A stretch of DNA of 64,000 nucleotides, from the NCBI RefSeq assembly GCF_003236175.1, contig NZ_QKTW01000003.1, positions 106,158 through 170,157 of the forward strand. Reading direction: 5' to 3'. The stretch is from Taibaiella soli (GTDB taxonomy: Bacteria > Bacteroidota > Bacteroidia > Chitinophagales > Chitinophagaceae). Positions 16,770 through 27,000 of this stretch are shown here, piece after piece. The notes below the pieces were generated by a model. It did not search any database and was not told the DNA's origin. It worked only from the letters and a program-made list of their open reading frames with translations. Each line of letters starts with the position of its first letter. Position 1 is the stretch's first letter. The translations under genes were made by a program, and so were the position numbers.

Positions 16770-17828
16770 TTAAGAAGTGCGTCCATGATCCAGCGTAAAC
16801 CCAAACGATGAGCCTACTCCGAGTTTACTACGGACGGTAACGGTTTGATTGTGGGCTTCTACGATGTGTTTCACAATAGCGAGGCCAAGACCTGTACCGC
16901 CGATATTGCGGGCCCGGCTGCGATCGGCCCGGTAGAAACGTTCGAAAATACGCGGCAGATGTTCTTCGCCGATACCAGGACCATCATCTGAAATTTCTAC
17001 GTAGACATGTCCTTCATCCATTTCATAACAGCCTGCAGTTACAGAACCGCCTTCATAGCCGTATTTCATGCCGTTTTCAACCAGATTGACCAACACCTGG
17101 TGGATTTTTGGTTTGTCTGCATAAACGACGATTGGTCGTTCTGTGCCCTTTTTAAATTCGAGGTGAATATTTTTTTCCTTTGCTTTCAGCGAAAGCTCTT
17201 CGTAGATGTCTTTAATTAAATCCTGGATAACGAACGATTCCTGGATAATTGGAATTTTACCGGATTCCAGCTTGGAAATCTGATTCAGGTCATCGACCAG
17301 CTGTACGAGGCGATCAATGCCTTTGGAAGCGTTTGTAAGGAATTTTTTATTGACATTCGGATCTTCCAGTGCACCACCGAGTAATGTATCTACATAACCC
17401 TGCACTGTAAAGATTGGCGTGCGCAACTCATGTGCCAGGTTACTGAGAAATTCCTTGCGGAAACGTTCATTTTCCTGCAGCGATTCAATTTCGTCTTTCT
17501 TCTGTGTTGCCCATTTCTGCACATCCTTGCTTACTTCTTCAATCGATTTCTGCGGGAGAATATTGTTGTAGAAAAACTCTTCTTTTTTGGTTGCTTTAGT
17601 CTGGTAGATAAATTTATAGATCAGTTTGATCTTGCGGTAAATAAAACGCTGCAGGGTATAGTAGTATAAAGAATAAGTGATCACAAAAGTGATCACAAAT
17701 ACTATAATCGGTAAATACCATTCCGATTTTACAATAAGACTGAGTAAGGCGTTGGCTGATGAAATGATTAATGCCGTAATGAACGACAGTAATCTTGGGG
17801 AAAGGTTTTTTGTATCAAGAAAAGACAT
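16770..17828 (-). CDS. PhoR-like sensor histidine kinase
   Basis: 352 residues. Two membrane segments (about 14-34 and 38-57) with almost no periplasmic loop, then a cytoplasmic linker, the HisKA motif NLAHELRTP (phospho-acceptor H133) and the HATPase domain with N-box VLVNLVENGMKYG, G1 DDGPGIG and G2 GGTGLGLAI. With so little outside the membrane, it must sense something in the membrane or through a partner. It follows the response regulator gene by 9 bp. The architecture matches Bacteroidota PhoR-type kinases; phosphate sensing is not shown. Confidence 0.93.
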   Translation of the reverse strand: MSFLDTKNLSPRLLSFITALIISSANALLSLIVKSEWYLPIIVFVITFVITYSLYYYTLQRFIYRKIKLIYKFIYQTKATKKEEFFYNNILPQKSIEEVSKDVQKWATQKKDEIESLQENERFRKEFLSNLAHELRTPIFTVQGYVDTLLGGALEDPNVNKKFLTNASKGIDRLVQLVDDLNQISKLESGKIPIIQESFVIQDLIKDIYEELSLKAKEKNIHLEFKKGTERPIVVYADKPKIHQVLVNLVENGMKYGYEGGSVTAGCYEMDEGHVYVEISDDGPGIGEEHLPRIFERFYRADRSRARNIGGTGLGLAIVKHIVEAHNQTVTVRSKLGVGSSFGFTLDHGRTS

Positions 17829-17837
17829 GGTTTAAAA

Positions 17838-18524
17838 CTACGCCATTTCAAATTTGTAACCTACACCTTTCACCGTTGTAATCAGATCAATCCCTACCTT
17901 CTGGCGGATCTTGCGGATATGCACGTCGATCGTGCGATCACCTACAATTACATCCGTACCCCAAACGCGTTGCAGAATTTCATTACGTAAAAACACGCGG
18001 CCTGGTTTAGAAGCCAGCAATGTCAGCAATTCAAATTCTTTTTTCGCGAGCGAAATTTCTTCCGCTTTGTAAGTAACGCTGAATTTCGTTTTGTTGATTT
18101 CCAGATCGCCGAAATTGAGTTTCTGCTCCTGATCTTCCTCTTTGCGGGTACGGCGGAGCGCAGCGCTGATACGCGTGGCCAGCAGTTCCGGTTTGATTGG
18201 TTTGGCGATATAGTCATCAGCACCAGTTTTAAGACCGGCGATTTCTGATTTTTCATCGCTCAAAGCGGTGAGGAAAATGATGGCCGTATTTTCAAAGTCT
18301 GGCATCTGACGCAGTTCTTTCAGCGTTTCAATACCGTCTTTGTTTGGCATCATCACATCGAGTAGAATGAGATCTGGCATAAATTCACGAGCCTTGCGGA
18401 TCGCTTCAACACCATCGCGAGCTGTAGAAATATGATAACCCTTGCTCTTGAGGTTATAACTGATGAATTCCACGATATCTGGTTCATCATCTACGATTAG
18501 TATTTTTCCTGGTAGCACTTCCAT
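17838..18524 (-). CDS. PhoB/OmpR-family response regulator
   Basis: 228 residues from the ATG at 18524; a TTG five codons earlier is the alternative. Receiver domain: D12/D13 pocket, phospho-acceptor D56 in LILLDVMMP, the Thr of FLTALS and Lys of YIAKPI. C-terminal winged helix with the usual ending (RTIDVHIRKIRQKVG, then TTVKGVGYKF). It binds DNA when phosphorylated, most likely by the kinase encoded 9 bp downstream. Confidence 0.95.
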   Translation of the reverse strand: MEVLPGKILIVDDEPDIVEFISYNLKSKGYHISTARDGVEAIRKAREFMPDLILLDVMMPNKDGIETLKELRQMPDFENTAIIFLTALSDEKSEIAGLKTGADDYIAKPIKPELLATRISAALRRTRKEEDQEQKLNFGDLEINKTKFSVTYKAEEISLAKKEFELLTLLASKPGRVFLRNEILQRVWGTDVIVGDRTIDVHIRKIRQKVGIDLITTVKGVGYKFEMA

Positions 18525-18654
18525 AATTTCCTGACGCAATAATAGGACACGTAAAGTTAACTAAAGTTGGGAGGCGTATTATGTTTGTGTTAACATAGCG
18601 CGTATTTAATGTTAAGTGGCACTTTACTTGCTGGCATCCAGTTGGTAAAACTGG

Positions 18655-19710
18655 TTAATTTTTTATGAATTGTTGATTAATATGCACGCCGGAAATGTTC
18701 AGATCTGCAAAATAAATGCCGGCGGCGAGCTGATTGATGTTTAACGGTAGTGTTGTGGCGCCGGATTGACCATAATGATTTTCTTGCTTAAGCACTACGG
18801 TACCATTAGCAGCCATCACTTTTACCACTACATCGCCTGGCTGTTTTAGCTCGAAACCAAGATTGACGGTATTCTGTGCGGGATTCGGAAAGCAGGTAAC
18901 CTTGTATTTCTTAGCGACAATTTCGTTGACTGCAGTTGGGGTACCAGTTGCATAAAAGAAAGAAGTGCCGCCCGTATTCGTTATCGATCCGTTGGGATGA
19001 AAAATTTGCCCGAAATCACTTTCAGAATATAGTAGAGGCGTGTGAATGCCAGGATACAGCCAATAGGTTTCTATGGTTAGATCTATGTAAATGTCTTGTT
19101 GCATGTAAGTAGTATCTGTGGTGGTACTAGTTATTTTTAATACGTTGTTAAATGTGCCAGAAGGCAACGTCAAACTTCCATAAGCAACGACATTGCGATC
19201 AATGATACCGTGTGTGGTCTCCGTGTCGTTACTTGACGGCGCAGTAAAAATTTCATTAATTGTGTCTATATAGTGCGTATTGTAAGTAAGCGGATATCTA
19301 AAAACCGAACGAGGATTTGTTACCCAGCCAATGGCCCCACCCGAAGTATCCCCATATCCGAGGTATTTGTAGCTGCTACTGTCAGCATTGTAATAATAAT
19401 AAATAGTGTCTGACGGATTGTATTGAATGCGAAGGTTCGCGTCTGGGAATGAAAATGCCCCCGGTGTACCAACGGGCGATGAGTAAGCAGATGTAATTGT
19501 ATTAATGTAACCTTGGGTTTGCGATAAATTGGAAAAATCCCACGCTTGATTTGCCCCGTTTGCTCCTAAATTTAAAGATTGATTGTTTTTCGATTTTATT
19601 TCAATTGTTTCTCCTGGCACCGGATTTACATCATACCCATGAATAACAGGCTGTGCATAGACGCCGATAAAAGAGGCTACAGAAAGGAGAAATAGTAATG
19701 TTTTTTTCAT
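18655..19710 (-). CDS. T9SS type A sorting domain-containing secreted protein (paralogue of 13995-15056)
   Basis: 351 residues with signal peptide MKKTLLFLLSVASFIGVYAQ. The C-terminus (VTCFPNPAQNTVNLGFEL, then VKVMAANGTVVL and AAGIYFADL) is a type A sorting domain. The N-terminal region has GANQAWDFSNL, matching GANMSWDFSTM in the protein 3.6 kb away, and the two have nearly equal lengths. The middle is rich in Tyr, Ser and Thr without a known catalytic motif. Probably a surface protein of a lineage-specific family; no function can be stated. Confidence 0.87.
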   Translation of the reverse strand: MKKTLLFLLSVASFIGVYAQPVIHGYDVNPVPGETIEIKSKNNQSLNLGANGANQAWDFSNLSQTQGYINTITSAYSSPVGTPGAFSFPDANLRIQYNPSDTIYYYYNADSSSYKYLGYGDTSGGAIGWVTNPRSVFRYPLTYNTHYIDTINEIFTAPSSNDTETTHGIIDRNVVAYGSLTLPSGTFNNVLKITSTTTDTTYMQQDIYIDLTIETYWLYPGIHTPLLYSESDFGQIFHPNGSITNTGGTSFFYATGTPTAVNEIVAKKYKVTCFPNPAQNTVNLGFELKQPGDVVVKVMAANGTVVLKQENHYGQSGATTLPLNINQLAAGIYFADLNISGVHINQQFIKN

Positions 19711-19756
19711 TTTTTAGGATTTAGCGTAAATAAATTTAATGTAGTAGCAGGAAAAT

Positions 19757-19790
19757 AAAAAGCCTCCACAGCATACTGTGGAGGCTTTTT
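19757..19790 (-). terminator. Terminator of the coiled-coil membrane protein gene
   Basis: Perfect 15-bp stem AAAAAGCCTCCACAG / CTGTGGAGGCTTTTT with loop CATA; 23 bp beyond the stop of the gene at 19814. Confidence 0.85.
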
Positions 19791-19813
19791 ACACTATTAT
19801 GAAAATTGTTTGC

Positions 19814-20776
19814 TTAGTGCAGTGTTACACTGCCGCTGCCTACTTTATAACCATCGTTATAAATTTCGATAGCGTATGTACCTTTTTGGTAGTCGCTGTC
19901 TTGATGCCAGTCGATTGTTACGTCTTTCACTGGCTGATTTTGCTGCAGTTGAACCGTTTTAACCATCGTATAGTTCAGAGACGCGCCGTCAGCTGTAGTT
20001 GTAATACCTGATCCGTAAGCAGCATTGCTCAGCAGTTTGCCATCAGGACCAGAAACACGCAGATACAGTTCTTTCGGACCGTTTTCGGCGATGCGGTTTT
20101 CATCGATATCGAAATAAATGCGCAGAAGATCTACACGTTTAGCTTTTTCTGTTTCTTTTTCTTTTTTACCACCACGACGCAGATCAATTGGAACCATGCG
20201 AATATTAGAAGCGTGCAATACCGCGCCCAGACGTACTTTTTGTTGCAAGCCTGTGTTTGCGGTCACTGTGGAGTCACGTTCTTTGGTCAGTGACGTATTC
20301 GCGTCAGTCAAATTTTTGTTTTCGCCTTCTAGTTCAGCAATGCGTTCTTCGTAACCTTTTACTTTACCGTTCAGTTCTTCGATCAATTGATGAGCGCGGC
20401 GCAGTTCTGCTTTAGATGCGTTTGACTTGCTCATGATTGATTGCACTTCCGCTTTCATTTTTGCGATTTCACCGTCTTTATCAGTGATTTCTTTGTTCAG
20501 CGCAGTGTTTTTCGAAACCAGGTCATCCAGTCTTGCCAGAGCGGCGTCATATTCTCCCTTGACAGTGTTACGGTCCAGGATGGTAGAGTCTACCGTTGTG
20601 ACCATTTGTTGATTCTGGGTAGAAAGCTTATTTCTGTCGATGAGTAAATAGATAATGATAGCGGCGAGTGCGGCAATGATAATCCCAAAGATGAGATTGG
20701 TGTTGCTTTTGGGAGATTGATTCGGACCTTTTGACGGGTTTTGTTGAGATGTCGGTTGATTCATTTCTTGACTCAT
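19814..20776 (-). CDS. Single-pass membrane protein with long coiled coil and C-terminal beta domain
   Basis: 320 residues from the ATG at 20776; a TTG 45 bp earlier would overlap the divergent gene. Layout: a Gln/Pro/Ser-rich cytoplasmic head (1-27), one membrane helix (about 29-47, LIFGIIIAALAAIIIYLLI), a coiled coil with heptads over about 60-185 (for example ELRRAHQLIEELNGKVKGYE), and a ~110-residue beta-rich domain (starting near LLRIYFDIDEN and ending YKVGSGSVTLH). This resembles Bacteroidota proteins annotated only as hypothetical. A role bridging inner membrane and envelope is inferred from the layout. Confidence 0.8.
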   Translation of the reverse strand: MSQEMNQPTSQQNPSKGPNQSPKSNTNLIFGIIIAALAAIIIYLLIDRNKLSTQNQQMVTTVDSTILDRNTVKGEYDAALARLDDLVSKNTALNKEITDKDGEIAKMKAEVQSIMSKSNASKAELRRAHQLIEELNGKVKGYEERIAELEGENKNLTDANTSLTKERDSTVTANTGLQQKVRLGAVLHASNIRMVPIDLRRGGKKEKETEKAKRVDLLRIYFDIDENRIAENGPKELYLRVSGPDGKLLSNAAYGSGITTTADGASLNYTMVKTVQLQQNQPVKDVTIDWHQDSDYQKGTYAIEIYNDGYKVGSGSVTLH

Positions 20777-20820
20777 GTGCAACGTGTTTTTTGTTTTACT
20801 TTTAGTTATAAATATGCTCA

Positions 20821-21588
20821 ATGAATTTTACTGCTGACCAATTAAGTGCGGTCCTTTTTATCGATATAGAAACCGTGCCATGTGCCCCATTATTTTCCCA
20901 AATTTCCCCGGGTTTGCAGGAACATTGGCTTCATAAAGCAAGATATATAAAAAACGCGAATGCTGAAAGTGCTACAGACGAAGAACTTTTTAGTGAGCGG
21001 GCGGGGATTTACTCGGAATTCGCCAAAATAGTGTGTATTGGCCTTGGTTGCCTGGTTAAAAAAGAAAAAGAATGGAATTTATTACTCAAATCGATCCATG
21101 GAGACGATGAATTTGCGTTACTAAATTCGTTTAATGACGCAGTAAAAAAGTTTGCAGACAATCATCGCAATTTTCGTTTTTGCGGCCATAATATTAAGGA
21201 GTTTGACATCCCTTTTATCTGCCGCAGAATGATGATAAATGGCATTCCGTTGCCGCCATATCTGGACCTTGGCGGAAAGCGCCCATGGGAAGTTTCACAC
21301 ATCGATACGCTGGAACAATGGAAATTCGGAGACCACAAACATTTTACTTCATTAGGACTTCTTGCGGAAATTTTCGGTATTCCTTCACCCAAAGATGATA
21401 TTGATGGTAGCATGGTTGCAGATGTGTACTGGAAAGAACAGAATTTGGAGCGCATTGCAAAATATTGTTCGCAAGATGTGGCTACCGCAGCGAAAGTATT
21501 GCTGAGCATGAGTAATTACAGGAACATAATTCCGGAGATGGAAATAATTAATACCCAAACACCCCCATCCCCTGAAGGGGCGTCTTAG
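20821..21588 (+). CDS. Predicted 3'-5' exonuclease of the PolB exo2 type (DEDDy)
   Basis: 255 residues. The three exonuclease motifs are present: FIDIET (D15, E17), CGHNIKEFDIPF near 120 and YCSQDVATAAKV near 220, the Tyr-x3-Asp form that defines DEDDy enzymes. The whole protein is this nuclease domain, so it acts as a stand-alone exonuclease or proofreading-like enzyme on DNA (or RNA). It is transcribed away from the coiled-coil gene; only 44 bp separate the two starts. The last residues (TPPSPEGAS) read into an intergenic repeat sequence, so the native end may have been extended. Confidence 0.85.
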   Translation: MNFTADQLSAVLFIDIETVPCAPLFSQISPGLQEHWLHKARYIKNANAESATDEELFSERAGIYSEFAKIVCIGLGCLVKKEKEWNLLLKSIHGDDEFALLNSFNDAVKKFADNHRNFRFCGHNIKEFDIPFICRRMMINGIPLPPYLDLGGKRPWEVSHIDTLEQWKFGDHKHFTSLGLLAEIFGIPSPKDDIDGSMVADVYWKEQNLERIAKYCSQDVATAAKVLLSMSNYRNIIPEMEIINTQTPPSPEGAS

Positions 21589-21690
21589 CGCGGGCTTCGC
21601 TAACAGTTCAGAACATGCAACTGACAATTTGAAATATTGTTTAATAAATGTGGATGCTCGCGCAATGATACCCTTTCAGAGGATAGGGTA

Positions 21691-21720
21691 TTGACCATTC
21701 ACCATTGACCATTACTTTTG
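21691..21720 (+). promoter_or_regulatory. holA promoter (predicted leaderless transcript)
   Basis: TTG at 21691-21693, 19-bp spacer, TACTTTTG at 21713-21720, a full -33/-7 pair. The ATG at 21726 falls where the transcript should start. Confidence 0.6.
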
Positions 21721-21725
21721 CATCC

Positions 21726-22736
21726 ATGACCGCCGAGTTTAAAAAACTGATTCAATCGCTGCAATCCAAACAATATGCGCCTGTGTACCTGATAGACGGG
21801 GAGGAACCGTATTATCTGGATCAGATCACGGAGTATTTTGAGGATCAGATTTTGCAGCCCTCGGAAAAGGATTTTAACCTGATGGTGCTTTATGGTAAAG
21901 AAGTAAGCTGGGCGGATGTGGTCAACGCCTGTCGCCGTTTTCCCATGTTTGCCGAGCGCCAGGTGGTGATTCTGAAAGAGGCATCACAACTGAAAGATTT
22001 CGGAGAATTAGCGGGCTATATTGAAAAACCATCGCCATCAACCGTTTTCCTCATTGAACACCGTTTTAAGAAAGCGGATGGAAGAAGTAAAGTCGTGAAA
22101 CTGGCTAAGGAGAAAGGTTTCTATTTCACATCCGAAAAGATCAGAGACGAGCAGGTGCCTGGCTGGATTAACCAATATGGTGATCAGATCGGATTTAAAA
22201 TTGGTCATCGTGAGTCTGAAATTCTGGCAACTTATCTCGGTAACGATCTGCAGAAAATTGCCAATGAAATACAAAAAGTACGGATCAACGTTCCCGAAGA
22301 CAAAGAACTGACGGCGCAGCTTATCCAGAAATACATTGGTATCAGCCGTGATTACAATATTTTCGAATTCCCGGAAGCATTGACGAGTGGCAACAAAGAG
22401 AAGTTGTACCGCATGCTGTCTTATTTTATTTCCAATCCAAAATCGGCACCGATGCCGTTAGTAGTTGGCGCATTTTATACTCATTTCAACCGGATGTATC
22501 AGGCGCAGTTTTTACAAGGCAAGCCGGAGAAAGAAGCCGCTGCAGCACTTGGTACTTATCCGAGCCGCTTGCGGGAAATCATGGCTGCCGCACAGCGTTG
22601 TCCGTTGCCTAAAGTAGAACGCTGTCTGATGTTGCTCGCTAAATACAGTACTTACGCAGTTGGTATCGATAACCTTACCGACGATAGTGAATTATTGAAA
22701 GAGATGATTGGGAAAATGGAATTGGCACTTTCTTAA
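21726..22736 (+). CDS. holA: DNA polymerase III subunit delta
   Basis: 336 residues from the ATG at 21726; a TTG 21 bp upstream lies inside the promoter and is rejected. The start AEFKKLIQSLQ followed by YAPVYLIDGEEPYYLDQIT is the classic delta opening; further landmarks are ERQVVILKEASQL and the C-terminal helical region (PLPKVERCLMLLAKYSTYAVG). It is the clamp-loader subunit that opens the sliding clamp. It stands alone, as often in Bacteroidota. Confidence 0.93.
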   Translation: MTAEFKKLIQSLQSKQYAPVYLIDGEEPYYLDQITEYFEDQILQPSEKDFNLMVLYGKEVSWADVVNACRRFPMFAERQVVILKEASQLKDFGELAGYIEKPSPSTVFLIEHRFKKADGRSKVVKLAKEKGFYFTSEKIRDEQVPGWINQYGDQIGFKIGHRESEILATYLGNDLQKIANEIQKVRINVPEDKELTAQLIQKYIGISRDYNIFEFPEALTSGNKEKLYRMLSYFISNPKSAPMPLVVGAFYTHFNRMYQAQFLQGKPEKEAAAALGTYPSRLREIMAAAQRCPLPKVERCLMLLAKYSTYAVGIDNLTDDSELLKEMIGKMELALS

Positions 22737-22977
22737 AGTCAAAAGTCAAAATATCAATTGACAGTTGACAATGGACAGTTACTTGTGTTGTTGTGTGAAT
22801 CTTGCAATGTGGCTTCGTCTCCGCTCAGGGGTGACCCTCGTTTTACTATACTCATGCTGTAAAACATGAACAATTACGCGTGTTTGTTATGCCGACGCAG
22901 GAGGCATCTCACGTAATGTGAAGTTCTCCTTCTTTGGAAGAGTTAGAGGAGGCAGATACCCGCGCTGTAACTCCCCT

Positions 22978-23913
22978 TTAGGGGTTGGGGGTTAATATTT
23001 GCGTTGCAGTCTCTTTATCGTTGTGCAGTGCTTGTTTCAGTTCATCCAGCGATCCGAATTTCTTTTCATCGCGAAGGCGGGAAATAAAAGCCACTTCCAG
23101 CGTTTCGTTGTAAATATCTGCGTTGAAATCAAATAGGTTTACCTCGATATGGCGGATCTTCTCTGTGGTCACCGTAGGGTTGAAACCGATGTTCAGCATG
23201 CCATTTAGCCAGGTTTCATTGTGACGCACACGAACAGCGTATACACCATTTGCAGGTACTAGTTGTTCCGGATCAGATGGGCGGATATTGGCAGTAGGGT
23301 AACCAATCGTACGGCCTCGCTGTGCGCCGGCGATTACTGTTCCTTCAACACTGTACGGGCGGCCGAGCATATGTGTAGCCTCGGCAACGCGGCCATCATT
23401 GAGTGCTTTACGGATTTTCGTAGAACTCACAGCAGCGGCATCAATCAGTTGTGCAGGAATTTCATCTACATGATAATGGCATTTGCCCGCATATTGCTTC
23501 AGCAAAGAAATATCACCGGTACGGTCATGTCCGAATTTGTGATCATAACCAATGATGATGCAATCAGGGTGGAAATTCTTTACCAGAAATTGCTCGATGT
23601 ATTCGGTGGCACTAAGGTTGGCGAATTCCTTCGTAAAAGGAATTACCACTACATGTTGTATGCCTGCTTCCATGATAAGCGAAACTTTTTTTGAAAGCGG
23701 AGTCAGTAATTTTAAGGGCTGGTCCGGAAACAACAATTTACGTGGATGCGGCTCAAAGGTCAATACCACTGATTCGCCATGCCGTTCTGCTGCCAATCTT
23801 TTCAGTTCTCCGAGAATCGCCCGGTGACCGAGATGTACGCCGTCGAAAGTACCGATGGTAATCACGGCATTGTGAAAGGCGGGCAGTTTTGTGATATCGT
23901 AAAATACAGCCAT
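22978..23913 (-). CDS. ribF: Bifunctional riboflavin kinase / FAD synthetase
   Basis: 311 residues, the usual RibF length. N-terminal FAD synthetase: TIGTFDGVHLGHRAIL with the nucleotidyltransferase HxGH-like loop and VLTFEPHPRKLL; C-terminal riboflavin kinase: GAQRGRTIGYPTANI and NGVYAVRV. It makes FMN and FAD from riboflavin and ATP. The last residues (ILTPNP) come from an intergenic-type sequence. A perfect -7 box stands just upstream. Confidence 0.96.
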   Translation of the reverse strand: MAVFYDITKLPAFHNAVITIGTFDGVHLGHRAILGELKRLAAERHGESVVLTFEPHPRKLLFPDQPLKLLTPLSKKVSLIMEAGIQHVVVIPFTKEFANLSATEYIEQFLVKNFHPDCIIIGYDHKFGHDRTGDISLLKQYAGKCHYHVDEIPAQLIDAAAVSSTKIRKALNDGRVAEATHMLGRPYSVEGTVIAGAQRGRTIGYPTANIRPSDPEQLVPANGVYAVRVRHNETWLNGMLNIGFNPTVTTEKIRHIEVNLFDFNADIYNETLEVAFISRLRDEKKFGSLDELKQALHNDKETATQILTPNP

Positions 23914-23929
23914 GAGATACGTTGCCGCG

Positions 23930-23937
23930 CAAAGGTA
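23930..23937 (-). promoter_or_regulatory. ribF promoter -7 box
   Basis: Reads TACCTTTG on the - strand, 16 bp before the ATG. No clear -33 element. There is no FMN-riboswitch-like structure in the ~10-nt leader. Confidence 0.6.
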
Positions 23938-24075
23938 GCAGATTCCTTCATTTAAGGCGACAGATAATAAAATAGAGGTATAAACGTTGGTTGAAAAACC
24001 CTTAAAAATTTACTTTTAAAATTCGTGCAAACGCTTATTTTGTGAGTCTATTAAGCATTTTTAGATTTGAAAAAT

Positions 24076-27000
24076 ATGAAACGTCTCGGATTATTGACCC
24101 TACTGGTGGCGTCCACCATGACAGCTGCATTTGCACAATCTTATCAACAGGGAATAGACCTTCTGAAACAAAACAAACGGGCTGAAGCGATTTCCGTTTT
24201 TGAAAAATTACAGAAAAACGAAAAAGATGGCCCTAAAGCCTCTTTGGCTCTGGCTTTGATCGATGCTGGCAACGGGCATTATCTACAAGGTTTTCGTCAT
24301 TTTAAAACATTTTTTGATGGCTCCTCTAATCCATATGCTTATGTTTATGCCTTATCCAATTCAGGAATATTTACCTACGGAGAAAGCGCTACCAGCAAGG
24401 AAGTGAAGCAATTCCTGGAACAATTGGCCGAAGATCCGAAAGCGGATGAAACCACGCGTTCATTTGCCTACGAACAAATTGCCAGTCGTATGGAGGATGT
24501 GGGTAAAATTGAAAACGCCAGAGAGACTTATAAAAAGCTGGCCGATATTGGTCCGTGGACAACGGTAGGTACATTTGAAAATGCTTCCGGAAGCGGGTTT
24601 AATAAAGATTACGGTGTGCTCACACATCCTGATAAAACATACAATTTCACCAACAGGACCGGCGCGCAGGTATATTGGTTTGATATGCCAGTTCCGCGCA
24701 ATGACCGCTGGTGGGACAACGAATACCAATATGACATCACCAATTCGCTGATCTATTCGCAGACATTCGTCAACAGCGAGACAGATCGCGATGTGGTAAT
24801 GATGGTTGGCGTTTCCGGTTCGATGAAAATATGGGTGAATGATTTTCTCGTTGGTTCAGAAAGTGAGGAAAGAAACACAGACAACGATGTGTATAACTAT
24901 GTTGTCAAACTGAAAAAAGGCTACAACCGCATTTTGTTGCAGCTGGGTGCCAGTGAAATTACCAACTCTAATTTTATGGTGCGTTTCACAGACACCAATG
25001 GTCATCTCATCACAAATCTGACGGCAACAGGCGCATCAAAGCCATATACCAAAGCAGATCCTTACGAAGTAAAACAAATACCGTTTACACCGGAGGAATT
25101 CTTCGAAAAACGTACTGCTAAATATCCGGATGACATGGTTGCCAAAATCATGTTGCTGAATGTGTATAACCATAACGATAAACGTTACGAAGCACGTAAA
25201 GTAGCTGCGAATCTTAAAGCTATAGCGCCTTCTTCTACACTCGTTTCCGAGTACATCATTGAGGCATTGAGCCGCGATAAAAACAGTACTGATGTAACTA
25301 AAGAAATGGAGGCCATTAAAAGCAAAGATCCCGAAAGTCTGTATGGTCTGATACTTCGCTATGATGATGCATCCGGCAAAGAAGACTGGGATGCTTGTTC
25401 CAAAATACTGGATAAGCGGATTGCGCTTTATGGCTCAAATGAAGATACACGAGCTAAAGAAATAGACTTGCTGAGCGAGAAAAAAGAGTCAGATAAACTA
25501 TTAAAAGCAGTTGAAGATGCTTACCGCGATTATCCGAACAGTATCACTTTTGTAACGCTGGAATATCTTTTCAAAGCCAACGGCTCAAAGGATTTGAACG
25601 CTGCCGGTTCTGTATTGAGAAACTATCTGAACCGAAACTATAATGTAAAAATGTATGAGCTGCTGATTTCAAACGATCTGAAAACAGGCAACGTTGAGGA
25701 CGCCATCGGCATTTATAAACGACTCATCAAAGACGCACCGTATGGCATTGGCTATTACACGAAACTGGCCAATATCTATGATGAAATGAAAGACTACAGT
25801 TCGGCTCTGGAATGGCAGCAGAAGGCGATTGACAGAGCGCCATACATTGGTTCATTCTACTATGATAAAGGTATGATGTATGATGCGATGGGCGATAAGG
25901 ACAACGCGAAGGAGATGATGAAGAAAGCCATCATGTATTCGCCCACAAACTATGAAGCACGTAAAAAACTGCGTACACTAGATGGTAAGAAAGATTTGTT
26001 CGAATACTTCAGGCCAAATGATGCTGAAGCGCTGTACAAGCAAGCTTTAGCTGATAAAAAAGATATCAAGGAAAATGGTGTATTTCTACTCGATGATAAA
26101 CAGCAGGTAGTGTATCCGGAAAACGGAGCTGTGGAAGAACATGTGGAATACCTGATACAGGTAGTTACGCAATCGGGTATTGATGATTACAAAGAAGTGA
26201 GCCTGCCTTACAATGCATACACACAACGTCTGATTGTAGAGAAAGCAGAAATTTTTAAACAAGACGGCAGCAAAGTGCAGGCAGAAACAAACGATAATGA
26301 TCTTGTCTTCTCTAGTCTTGAAAAAGGCGATGCAATTCACATTTCATACCGTTTGGAAAATTCTTATTACGGCAAACTGGCGGAGCATTTCTGGGATGAT
26401 TTTAATTTCAATGGTAGCTATCCGGAGCAGATTGCACGTTACAGCCTGATTGTTCCTTCGGATAGAACCTTCCAATACAAAGTATACAATACCAAACTGG
26501 ATCCTGTAATCTCTGACGCTGATGGTTACAAAATGTACGTGTGGGAGAAAAAAGATATTCCATCGCTGGAACCAGAGCCGTATATGCCTGCGCGTGCAGA
26601 CGTTGCAGAAAAGCTGGTGATCACTTCCATTCCTGACTGGAACTATGTAGCGAATTGGTACAATGATGTAAGCAGTGTAAAAGCAAAAGCAGATTTTGAA
26701 GTAAAAGAAAAAGTAAAAGAACTGCTCGATACTTACAAGCCACAAACCGATCTGGATAAAGCCAAGGTATTCTACAATTACATCGAATCAAATTGCCATT
26801 ACAGCAACGTTCCTTTCCTGCATAGCGCACTGGTGCCACAGCGTGCATCGCGTACGCTGAGCACGAAACAGGGCGACTGTAAAGATCTTGCAACTCTGTT
26901 TGTGGCGATGTGTAAAGAAGCAGGATTGAACGCTGGTTTAGTGCTCGTGGATACACGAAATAACGGTGATAATAACCTTGATCTGCCTACCATCGGATTT

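Noticed and set aside
18638..18654. Terminator hairpin CCAGTT/AACTGG between the response regulator and the T9SS gene
   Set aside because: The stem is only 6 bp and no T-run follows it on the - strand where it would be needed.
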